From Anaeroplasmataceae bacterium (GTDB lineage Bacteria; Bacillota_I; Bacilli_A; Acholeplasmatales; Anaeroplasmataceae), in the NCBI GenBank assembly GCA_029050385.1, contig JAIDMV010000326.1, positions 1 to 5,529 on the forward strand: a stretch of DNA of 5,529 bases, read 5' to 3'. Of this stretch, positions 1-5,522 are shown in pieces. Both the position numbers and the translations under genes were made by a program. Every line of letters starts with the position of its first letter. The stretch's first letter is position 1. Below the pieces are notes generated by a model, which saw only the letters and a list, made by a program, of their open reading frames with translations, was not told where the DNA came from and made no database searches.

Positions 1-464
1 TAACTTTACAGCATGAGGATTACTTGATAGTTAGTGGAAATGCAGAGCTTTCAACTTATGAAAATATTCTTTCTAAAGTAAACTGCAAACTTGTGTTAGA
101 TGTTGATGGATATCTTTTGAAGAAACTTCTTTATCTAAAACCTTTTTTAGTTAAACCAAATGATCAAGAACTGAAAGAAATATCTGAAGATGTAGAAGAA
201 GCTTATAGGATATTATTAAGAGATGCAGAATATGTTTTACATACAAAGGGAAAGGAAGGAGCCACTCTCCTATATAAGCAAAAGCGGTATGAGGTTTTAG
301 GACAAAGCGTGCAAGAAATCTCTACTGTAGGGTGCGGTGATGCGGCTTTGGCAGGTTTTTTAGCACATTATTTACAGGGAAGTAGTTTAAAGGAGTGTTT
401 AAACTTTTCTAATGAATGTGGATTATTTCGAGCAAAAACTGGTCAATTTCTTATTCAAAATTAG
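1..464 (+). CDS. PfkB-family sugar-phosphate kinase (1-phosphofructokinase/tagatose-6-phosphate kinase type), C-terminal part
   Basis: The reading frame is open to the left window edge (first full codon at 3) and ends at a TAG, leaving about 153 residues, roughly half of a usual 300-310 residue PfkB kinase. Visible family marks are the LIVSGN strand, the KPN(D)QEL motif (codons near 153-173) typical of 1-phosphofructokinase/LacC-type enzymes, a TKGKEGA strand-turn in place of the usual (S/T)xGxxGA, and the C-terminal anion-hole/catalytic-base motif GCGDA (usually GAGDS/A) with the catalytic Asp at 339-341. Such enzymes phosphorylate a sugar phosphate (fructose-1-P or tagatose-6-P) with ATP in the cytosol. 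The substrate cannot be decided because the N-terminal substrate-binding half is missing. The next gene has its own promoter. No hairpin terminator is visible right after the stop. The family is secure; the exact enzyme is not. Confidence 0.85.
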   Translation, partial: TLQHEDYLIVSGNAELSTYENILSKVNCKLVLDVDGYLLKKLLYLKPFLVKPNDQELKEISEDVEEAYRILLRDAEYVLHTKGKEGATLLYKQKRYEVLGQSVQEISTVGCGDAALAGFLAHYLQGSSLKECLNFSNECGLFRAKTGQFLIQN

Positions 465-466
465 TA

Positions 467-481
467 GTTAAACGCTTTCAT
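467..481. promoter_or_regulatory. cre-like motif (possible CcpA operator)
   Basis: GTTAAACGCTTTCAT lies 2 bases after the kinase stop codon and directly upstream of the next -35 box. Read on the - strand it begins ATGAAAGCG, a perfect left half of the Firmicutes cre consensus (WTGNAANCGNWNNCW), while the last two positions mismatch. Twelve of 15 bases are identical to the motif at 5468-5482. A position upstream of -35 would allow activation or repression. CcpA binding is inferred; another LacI-family regulator is possible. Confidence 0.4.
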
Positions 482-482
482 A

Positions 483-511
483 TAGACAATTATTCAGCTT
501 GGTAGTATAAT
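483..511 (+). promoter_or_regulatory. sigma-A-type promoter of the small Cys4 gene
   Basis: TAGACA at 483-488 (5 of 6 to TTGACA), a 17-base spacer and a perfect TATAAT at 506-511. Transcription would begin near 518, giving a 5' leader of only about 18 bases before the ATG at 536. The cre-like motif abuts the -35 box. Confidence 0.75.
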
Positions 512-520
512 TTCAATTGG

Positions 521-530
521 AAAAGAGTGA
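521..530 (+). promoter_or_regulatory. ribosome binding site deciding the ATG at 536
   Basis: AAAAGAGTGA resembles AAGGAGGTGA. It sits 5-8 bases before ATG 536, whereas an in-frame GTG at 527 lies inside it and therefore cannot be the start. Confidence 0.6.
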
Positions 531-535
531 TTTGC

Positions 536-727
536 ATGAACAATATAAGTAGTAGTCAAAAGAAAATAGATTATGATAAATGGTTAGAGAGTGAAAAAAA
601 GCATAAGGATATGTGCGGCTCTTACGATTTTTGCAAGTATTGTGATAAGAAATTAGAAAATCCATGTGCAAGAGCTGTAGAAGCAATATCTAAAGCTAAC
701 AACGAAACCTCTTACGTTAAGAAATAA
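536..727 (+). CDS. small four-cysteine protein, 63 residues, function unknown
   Basis: I do not recognise this protein as a named family. It is a 63-residue hydrophilic, Lys/Glu-rich protein with no signal peptide or membrane segment, so it is probably cytosolic. Four cysteines are spaced C27-x5-C33-x2-C36-x7-C44, with aromatic residues Y30, F32 and Y35 around the central CKYC. This pattern suggests a small Zn-binding (zinc-ribbon or treble-clef-like) or less likely Fe-S fold. An amphipathic Lys/Glu-rich segment precedes the cysteines and an Ala-rich helix-like segment (about 45-55) follows. The reading frame is supported by a well-spaced ribosome binding site, a strong promoter and an intrinsic terminator just after the TAA. 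It is therefore a complete one-gene transcription unit between a sugar kinase and prfB. Metal binding is inference from the cysteine pattern; no catalytic residues are evident. That it is a real gene is quite likely. Confidence 0.75.
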   Translation: MNNISSSQKKIDYDKWLESEKKHKDMCGSYDFCKYCDKKLENPCARAVEAISKANNETSYVKK

Positions 728-737
728 AAACATCTAT

Positions 738-772
738 GCATAGCAAAAAAATGCTATGCTTTTTATTTTTTT
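738..772 (+). terminator. intrinsic terminator after the Cys4 gene
   Basis: A perfect 8-bp stem, GCATAGCA (738-745) with TGCTATGC (752-759), an all-A loop of 6 bases, and a T-rich tail with a single A (760-772). It begins 10 bases after the stop codon and closes the monocistronic unit. Confidence 0.88.
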
Positions 773-796
773 CTAGTAATTTTTACCAAGATAGAT

Positions 797-802
797 TATA
801 AT
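797..802 (+). promoter_or_regulatory. possible -10 box of the prfB transcription unit
   Basis: A perfect TATAAT lies in the gap between the terminator and prfB. At 17-base spacing the -35 position holds only TAGTAA (774-779, 3 of 6 matches), and there is no TG extension, so the call rests on the -10 box and on the need for a promoter after a strong terminator. Transcription would start near 809, giving a leader of about 85 bases. Confidence 0.4.
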
Positions 803-816
803 TAAATTAGTAAAGC

Positions 817-832
817 TAGCTATTTATAGCTA
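817..832 (+). other. small hairpin in the prfB leader
   Basis: TAGCTA (817-822) and TAGCTA (827-832) form a 6-bp stem with a TTTA loop, close behind the presumed transcription start and 7 bases before the terminator-like hairpin. It has no T-tract of its own. It could be a 5' stabilising stem or part of an attenuator, but I could not find a clear alternative pairing with the next stem. Confidence 0.35.
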
Positions 833-839
833 AATCATA

Positions 840-871
840 AGACTTAAGTATGTGCTTGAGTCTTTTATTTT
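840..871 (+). terminator. terminator-like hairpin in the prfB leader (possible attenuator)
   Basis: AGACTTAAG (840-848) pairs with CTTGAGTCT (855-863) over 9 bp with one T-G pair and a 6-base loop, followed by TTTTATTTT (864 onward). It lies downstream of the possible prfB -10 box and ends just before the prfB ribosome binding site at 880. The gene before already has its own terminator at 738-772, so this one most simply acts on transcripts started in the prfB leader, either as an attenuator or as the end of a roughly 60-base RNA. No antiterminator is evident. Confidence 0.6.
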
Positions 872-879
872 GTTTCTAT

Positions 880-885
880 GGGAGG
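880..885 (+). promoter_or_regulatory. ribosome binding site deciding the prfB start at 894
   Basis: GGGAGG is 8 bases upstream of ATG 894. The longer in-frame opening from GTG 852 would start inside the loop of the terminator-like hairpin and has no such site. Confidence 0.8.
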
Positions 886-893
886 CAGATTTC

Positions 894-2000
894 ATGGAAA
901 AGTATGAGATGAATAAATTTACAACTGAATATGAGCAAAAACTTTTAGAATTAAAACAAGCCTTGGGAATAGAGAATAAACGGCCTATTTTAAAATCTTT
1001 AGAAGAAGAAATTGCTTCTCCTGATTTTTGGAATAATCAAGAACATGCACAATCCATTATTAATCGCATGAATTCCATAAAGGATACAATTACTAGTTTT
1101 GATGTACTACAAGCTAAGTTTAAGGATATTTTGGAGCTTATGGATATGGCGCTTGAGGATCAAGAGGCAATGGATATGCTGGAACTATTGATAGTAGAGT
1201 TTAAGGAAGCCTCAAGTCATCTAGAAGAACAGGCCCTTTTATCAGGAAAATATGATGATTCAGACTGTATTTTGGAATTACATCCTGGTGCTGGGGGTAC
1301 AGAGTCAATGGATTGGGCAGATATGCTATATAGAATGTATTCCAGATTTTGTGCAAAAAAAGGGTATAAGCTTACTGTTTTAGATTATTTGCCTGGTGAT
1401 GAAGCAGGAATTAAATCTATAACTTTATCTATAAGTGGCCCTTTTGCTTATGGGCTTTTCAAGGCGGAACGTGGAGTACATCGTTTGGTTCGTATTTCTC
1501 CTTTTGATTCAAATGCTAGACGACATACCTCCTTTGTTTCTTGTGATGTTTCTCCTCAAATTCCTGAGACTGAAGTGGTTGTTGTGAAGGAGGAAGACAT
1601 TAAAATTGATGTCTACCATTCCTCAGGCGCTGGTGGTCAATCTGTAAATACAACAGATTCTGCAGTACGTATTACCCATAAACCTACAGGCATTGTCGTG
1701 ACCTGCCAAAACGAACGCAGTCAAATTAAAAATCGAGAAGTTGCGATGCGAGTTTTAAAGTCAAAGCTTTTGGAACTAGAACTTAAGAAGCAAGAAGAAG
1801 AAATGAAAAACTTAAAAGGTAACCAAATGGAAATCAATTTTGGAAGTCAGATTAGAAGTTATGTTTTTTGCCCATATACCTTGGTTAAGGATCACAGAAC
1901 GAACTATGAGATGGGAAACATTACTGCAGTAATGGATGGAGATATTGAAGGCTTTATGCTTTCATATTTAAGAATGATGGCGGGGAAAGAGAATGAATAA
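894..2000 (+). CDS. prfB: peptide chain release factor 2 (RF2)
   Basis: RF2 reads UAA and UGA stop codons in the ribosomal A site and triggers hydrolysis of peptidyl-tRNA. The 368-residue product matches the usual length. In order it shows an N-terminal helical part, a SPDFWNN motif at 42-48, the PCRF region with LELHPGAGGTES at 127-138, the stop-codon-recognising tripeptide SPF at 202-204 (RF1 has PxT there), the catalytic GGQ at 247-249 whose Gln is the usual PrmC methylation site, and SQIRSYVF-PY-VKDHRTN near 318-337. SPF settles RF2 over RF1. The residue after GGQ is Ser250, where many RF2s have His. Most bacteria carry an in-frame UGA near codon 25 with a +1 frameshift; here the corresponding stretch (about 957-971) reads through as QALGI with no UGA and no CTTTGA slip site. 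ATG 894 is chosen for its GGGAGG site. The end overlaps the next gene by 8 bases. Confidence 0.97.
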   Translation: MEKYEMNKFTTEYEQKLLELKQALGIENKRPILKSLEEEIASPDFWNNQEHAQSIINRMNSIKDTITSFDVLQAKFKDILELMDMALEDQEAMDMLELLIVEFKEASSHLEEQALLSGKYDDSDCILELHPGAGGTESMDWADMLYRMYSRFCAKKGYKLTVLDYLPGDEAGIKSITLSISGPFAYGLFKAERGVHRLVRISPFDSNARRHTSFVSCDVSPQIPETEVVVVKEEDIKIDVYHSSGAGGQSVNTTDSAVRITHKPTGIVVTCQNERSQIKNREVAMRVLKSKLLELELKKQEEEMKNLKGNQMEINFGSQIRSYVFCPYTLVKDHRTNYEMGNITAVMDGDIEGFMLSYLRMMAGKENE

Positions 2001-2889
2001 GGAACATTTGAAAAAAAGATTCATACAATATTTATTTATAGCATTAGGTGTTATCCTTCTAGATTTTGGTTTTTATTTCTTCACGAATCCTGCAAAACTA
2101 GTATTTGGTGGTACAATGGGACTATCCGTTATCCTTGAACCTTATTATTCTAAACTTGGTACATGGTTTACATCATCCATATTTTTATGGATAGCCAATG
2201 GTATTGCTCTCATTATTGGTGGCATTATGCTTGGAAAGGATTTCTTTCTTAAAACAATTTTTTCTACTGCCTTTTCTCCGCTTGTTGTGTTTATTTTTGA
2301 AAGAACATGCGATCCTAATTTTTTTATGAAAGAGGTGTCTATCGGTGGTTATTATCCGATTGCACTAATTTGTAGTATAGTGACCTCTGGTTGTGGATTA
2401 GGACTTGCTTTAAAAAATAATGGAAGCACAGGAGGTATGGATGTCATTCAAAAAATCCTAAGCAAATACTTACATGTTCCATATTCCAAAACAATGTATT
2501 TTACAGATTGGGTTATCGTAATTGCTTCTGGTTTTGCATTTACACCTGCATTTTCTTATCACATTGAGACAGTTATTTATGGTATTATAGGAGTTTATGC
2601 TATATCTCTAATCATAGATATAATTGTTTTGCGAGCAAAGGTGAGAAGGACTGCCTATATCATCACAGAAAAACCAGAAGAGATTAGAGATTTTATTTAT
2701 GCCAAAACAGATCGTGGTGTAACCTTTGTAGATGCTTATGGTGGTTACACGGGTAATAAAAAGACGATGGTTGTTTGTACAATGGAGAAAAATGAAGCCT
2801 ATAAAATTACAGAAAGCCTAAATGAAATAGATCCTCATGCTTTTTGTTATGTAAGTACAACTAGAGAAATTGTTGGAGATTATCTATGA
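1993..2889 (+). CDS. YitT-family integral membrane protein (DUF161 + DUF2179)
   Basis: A 298-residue membrane protein of the YitT family, widespread in Firmicutes and without an agreed biochemical role. Hydrophobic segments lie at about 11-30, 61-80, 87-103, 119-140, 172-187 and 193-213, giving roughly six helices. Family marks are the FGGTMGLS loop after the first helix (38-45) and its second-repeat counterpart GSTGGMD at 144-150. A soluble C-terminal DUF2179 domain covers about 219-298, with RGVT at 241-244, GGYTG at 250-254 and IDPHAF at 279-284. The start ATG lies inside the last codons of prfB (8-base overlap) behind a weak GGGGAAAGAG site, suggesting translational coupling. The stop TGA overlaps the recX-like start (ATGA). 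Membrane topology and family are clear; the transported or sensed substrate is unknown. Confidence 0.92.
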   Translation: MNKEHLKKRFIQYLFIALGVILLDFGFYFFTNPAKLVFGGTMGLSVILEPYYSKLGTWFTSSIFLWIANGIALIIGGIMLGKDFFLKTIFSTAFSPLVVFIFERTCDPNFFMKEVSIGGYYPIALICSIVTSGCGLGLALKNNGSTGGMDVIQKILSKYLHVPYSKTMYFTDWVIVIASGFAFTPAFSYHIETVIYGIIGVYAISLIIDIIVLRAKVRRTAYIITEKPEEIRDFIYAKTDRGVTFVDAYGGYTGNKKTMVVCTMEKNEAYKITESLNEIDPHAFCYVSTTREIVGDYL

Positions 2890-3470
2890 TCGTAAGTCGT
2901 TTAACAAAATGTAAAGAATCTACCTATGAGGTAGAGATAGAAAAAAAAGTCTATGTTTTGGATGAAGAAACAGTTTTGAAATATCGTTTATTTAAGGGAT
3001 ATGAAATTTCATCAGAAGAATTAGATGAATGCATACAATCTAATGAATTGGAAACGATAAAGAAGAAAGCATATTCTTATTATTTGAAATATCAAAAAAA
3101 TACTTATGAAATCATTAAGTATCTTACAGATAGAGAAGTTGCTTATTCACTTGCGGTAGAAGCCGTACATACGCTAGAGGACAAAGGTTTAATTAACGAG
3201 GTTCTTCTAGCGGTTGGTGTTGCGGGCTCTTTAGCTAGAAATTCTAATGGAATATATATGATTCGTCATAAGCTCAAGAATAGGCATTTTAAAAATGATG
3301 TGATTGAAGAAGCCATAAATCAATTAACAGAAGAGGATGTCGAAGAGGGAAAAAACAAATTATATTCAAAAGCGATCAAAAAGTATGGCAAACTATCCTC
3401 TTATGAACAGAAACAAAAGCTTAAGGAAGTTTTTTATCGCCACGGATACCCAGAAGGTATCTCTTCTTGA
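2886..3470 (+). CDS. recX: RecX-family regulatory protein (divergent)
   Basis: RecX proteins bind RecA filaments and damp recombinase activity and the SOS response. This 194-residue protein has the family's plan: a short N-terminal beta-rich part with VLDEETVLKYRLFKGYEI (24-41), then three helical RecX repeats. Repeat 1 is near 60-97, with YLKYQKNTYEIIKYL replacing the usual yLxxRxrSxxEvxxyL. Repeat 2 is near 101-143, where GLINE replaces the usual GLIDD. Repeat 3 is near 155-190, ending in the typical KLKEVFYRHGYPEG (RxLxRRGF-like). The ATG overlaps the previous stop in an ATGA arrangement, with GGAG (2875-2878) 7 bases upstream. The fit is by overall architecture and scattered motifs rather than by strict catalytic residues, as RecX has none. 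It could be a RecX paralogue with another partner. No terminator follows; the glgB promoter overlaps its stop codon. Confidence 0.8.
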   Translation: MIVSRLTKCKESTYEVEIEKKVYVLDEETVLKYRLFKGYEISSEELDECIQSNELETIKKKAYSYYLKYQKNTYEIIKYLTDREVAYSLAVEAVHTLEDKGLINEVLLAVGVAGSLARNSNGIYMIRHKLKNRHFKNDVIEEAINQLTEEDVEEGKNKLYSKAIKKYGKLSSYEQKQKLKEVFYRHGYPEGISS

Positions 3471-3495
3471 AATTCATTGCATTATTTAGTATAAT
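3467..3495 (+). promoter_or_regulatory. sigma-A-type promoter of glgB
   Basis: TTGAAA at 3467-3472 (5 of 6), a 17-base spacer and a perfect TATAAT at 3490-3495. The -35 box includes the TGA stop of the recX-like gene. Transcription would begin near 3502, giving a leader of about 47 bases. No cre-like motif is visible here. Confidence 0.75.
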
Positions 3496-3534
3496 AAAAT
3501 CAAGGTAATCTTTTTTTATTAAAATTGAACAATT

Positions 3535-3543
3535 AAGAGGTGA
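3535..3543 (+). promoter_or_regulatory. ribosome binding site deciding the GTG start of glgB
   Basis: AAGAGGTGA is close to AAGGAGGTGA and lies 5 bases before GTG 3549. An upstream in-frame GTG at 3540 is part of this site, so it is not a plausible start. Confidence 0.75.
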
Positions 3544-3548
3544 TTCAA

Positions 3549-5468
3549 GTGATACGAGATAAGTTAGATTCCAATTTTTTGTATTTTTTTGATCAAGGAA
3601 AATGTCACGAAGCCTATCAGGTTTTTGGTGCACATTTGAACAAGGATGCATCTGGAAAAATTCTAGGTTGCGAATTCTGTTTATATGCACCTAACGCTAC
3701 ATATGTAGCAGTAGTAGGAGAATGGAATTTTTTCAATCGTGGCCAAGATAAAATGCAGAAGATTGATGATTGTGGAATTTGGTATTTATATTTAGAGGGG
3801 GACTTTTTTGAATGGAAAAGATATAAATACTATATCGAAACAAAAACTGGAGAAGCAAAATATAAGGCAGATCCTTATGCATTCTATTCTGAGCTTAGAC
3901 CTTCTACAGATTCTAAAATTTATGACATTGATGGATATTCTTGGAGTGATCAAGATTGGATGTATACACATCCTAAAACCTATGAGGAGCCTGTTTTGAT
4001 TTATGAACTCCATTTAGGGTCTTGGAAAAGAAGAGGCGAGGGAGAAAATGATTTTTATTCTGCAAATGAAATTGCTCCTATGCTGATTCCTTATTTGAAG
4101 CAATTTGGTTATACACATGTTGAGGTAATGCCTATCTATGAACATCCTTTAGATGCTTCATGGGGATATCAAGGTGTATCCTATTATTCTGTATCTGCAA
4201 GATATGGTGTACCTAAGGATTTTATGTGGTTTGTAGATCAGCTTCATCAAAATGGAATTGGAGTCATTATGGACTGGGTACCAGGGCATATTTGTAAGGA
4301 TGCCCATGGCTTATATCAATTTGATGGATCCTCATTATACGATTATGCAGATCCATCCATTCGTGAAAACGTAGAATGGGGTACTGCTAATTTAGATTTG
4401 GGGAAAGGAATTACACGTTCTTTCCTATACTCTAATGCATTATTTTATATGAATTATTTCCATGTAGATGGATTTAGAGTAGATGCAGTAAGCAATCTTT
4501 TATATCATATGGGCAATCCTGAGCGTGGTGTCAATGAGGGCGCATGTAGTTTCTTAAGAGAACTTTCTAATATTATCTTTGGTAAAGACGATAGAGTTCT
4601 TTTGATGGCAGAAGATAGCTCAAGCTTTCCCAATGTAACTAAACCTACTAATATCGGTGGTATCGGCTTTAACTATAAATGGGATATGGGCTGGATGAAT
4701 GATACGCTTAAGTATTTTAAGCTTGATCCAATTTATAGAAAATACCATCATCATCAGCTAACTTTTAGTATGGTTTATTATTATAATGAACAATTTGTAT
4801 TGCCTTTATCTCATGATGAGGTTGTACATATGAAGGGGTCTATCTTAAATAAGATGCCAGGAGATTATTGGCAGCAGTTTGCAAACTATAGACTTTTAAT
4901 GGGATATATGATGACTCATCCTGGAAAAAAGCTTTTATTTATGGGGAATGAACTTGCCCCATATAGTGAGTGGGCTTTTAACAAGAGCCTAGATTGGAAT
5001 TTATTAGAATTCCCTAGCCATGACTCTGCTCACCACTATATGATGGATTTGACAAATCTTTATAAGAATTCCAAGTGCTTATATGAGCAAGATTTTCATC
5101 CAGATGGATTCAAATATATAGATGCAGATAATGCAGATCAATCTTTATATATCTATGCTCGTTTTGCAAAAAATAGAGATGACCATTATTTAATTGTTAT
5201 GAACTGTACACCAAATACCTATTATAATTATAAAATTGGTGTGCCCGGAAAATTTGATTATCAAGAGATTTTAAATAGTGATAAAGATATTTATGGTGGA
5301 TCAAATTGCATAAATCCTAATCTTTGTGTAAGCCAAGAAGAGGATTGGAATCATGAAAAGAATATTATATTCTTAAATATTCCACCATTAGGTATCACAA
5401 TCTTAAAACCAAAAAAGAAGGTTAAGCCTAGAAGTAAACAACCAAAAATTTCACCTATTGTGAAATAA
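3549..5468 (+). CDS. glgB: 1,4-alpha-glucan (glycogen) branching enzyme, GH13
   Basis: The enzyme cuts an alpha-1,4 glucan chain and rejoins the piece by an alpha-1,6 link, making branches in glycogen in the cytosol. With the GTG start it has 639 residues, the short form without the extra N1 domain of the E. coli enzyme. An N-terminal CBM48 domain (about 24-110, with FCLYAPNA and VGEWNFFN) precedes the GH13 barrel (about 150-490). All four GH13 regions are present: DWVPGH (D242, H247), GFRVDAV (R310, nucleophile D312), MAED (acid/base E355), LSHDEVVH (H422, D423). Branching-enzyme signatures include YELHLGSWKR, SWGYQGVSYYS, KLTF-like QLTF and GKKLLFMGNE. A C-terminal beta domain (about 510-618) is followed by a basic 20-residue tail (620-639; 8 Lys, 1 Arg, 4 Pro) not typical of the family core. 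It has its own promoter and no terminator directly after it, so some transcripts may continue into the next gene. Confidence 0.97.
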   Translation: MIRDKLDSNFLYFFDQGKCHEAYQVFGAHLNKDASGKILGCEFCLYAPNATYVAVVGEWNFFNRGQDKMQKIDDCGIWYLYLEGDFFEWKRYKYYIETKTGEAKYKADPYAFYSELRPSTDSKIYDIDGYSWSDQDWMYTHPKTYEEPVLIYELHLGSWKRRGEGENDFYSANEIAPMLIPYLKQFGYTHVEVMPIYEHPLDASWGYQGVSYYSVSARYGVPKDFMWFVDQLHQNGIGVIMDWVPGHICKDAHGLYQFDGSSLYDYADPSIRENVEWGTANLDLGKGITRSFLYSNALFYMNYFHVDGFRVDAVSNLLYHMGNPERGVNEGACSFLRELSNIIFGKDDRVLLMAEDSSSFPNVTKPTNIGGIGFNYKWDMGWMNDTLKYFKLDPIYRKYHHHQLTFSMVYYYNEQFVLPLSHDEVVHMKGSILNKMPGDYWQQFANYRLLMGYMMTHPGKKLLFMGNELAPYSEWAFNKSLDWNLLEFPSHDSAHHYMMDLTNLYKNSKCLYEQDFHPDGFKYIDADNADQSLYIYARFAKNRDDHYLIVMNCTPNTYYNYKIGVPGKFDYQEILNSDKDIYGGSNCINPNLCVSQEEDWNHEKNIIFLNIPPLGITILKPKKKVKPRSKQPKISPIVK

Positions 5469-5482
5469 TGAAACGCTTTCTT
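5468..5482. promoter_or_regulatory. second cre-like motif, upstream of the last promoter
   Basis: ATGAAACGCTTTCTT begins on the last base of the glgB stop codon and contains the same AAACGCTTTC as 470-479. The CGCTTTCT half fits the cre consensus; the other half is imperfect. It ends 10 bases before the -35 box of the next promoter. Binding by CcpA or a related regulator is inferred. Confidence 0.4.
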
Positions 5483-5492
5483 AGACTATTGG

Positions 5493-5522
5493 TTGCAAGA
5501 AATTTTTTAAATATGGTATAAT
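5493..5522 (+). promoter_or_regulatory. extended -10 promoter for a gene beyond the window
   Basis: TTGCAA at 5493-5498 (4 of 6 to TTGACA), an 18-base spacer and TATAAT at 5517-5522 preceded by TGG, an extended -10. Transcription would begin near 5529, the window edge, so the gene served is not visible. Confidence 0.7.

Noticed and set aside
852..893. A 14-residue N-terminal extension of prfB from GTG 852.
   Set aside because: It begins inside the terminator-like hairpin with no ribosome binding site, while ATG 894 has GGGAGG 8 bases upstream and matches the usual RF2 length.
850..912. A 20-codon open frame (ATG 850 to TGA 910-912) overlapping the prfB start, resembling a UGA-ended leader peptide.
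   Set aside because: It has no ribosome binding site, its start lies in the loop of the terminator-like hairpin, it would need a -1 and not the usual +1 shift to enter prfB, and a short overlap ending in UGA is easily due to chance.
3521..3538. Small inverted repeat (AATT-GAAC-AATT) before the glgB ribosome binding site.
   Set aside because: Only a 4-5 bp A/T-rich stem, too weak to call a terminator or riboswitch.
3421..3690. Opposite-strand open frame of 89 codons across the recX/glgB junction.
   Set aside because: It is antisense to the end of recX, the glgB promoter and the start of glgB, and its translation shows no recognisable motif.
3792..4013. Two open frames (one on each strand) inside glgB.
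   Set aside because: Both lie within the well-conserved glgB frame and have low-complexity, Ile-rich translations typical of shadow frames.
5469..5481. GAAA-CGC-TTTC inverted repeat after glgB as a terminator.
   Set aside because: The stem has only 4 bp and no T-tract; the repeat fits better as a protein-binding cre-like site.
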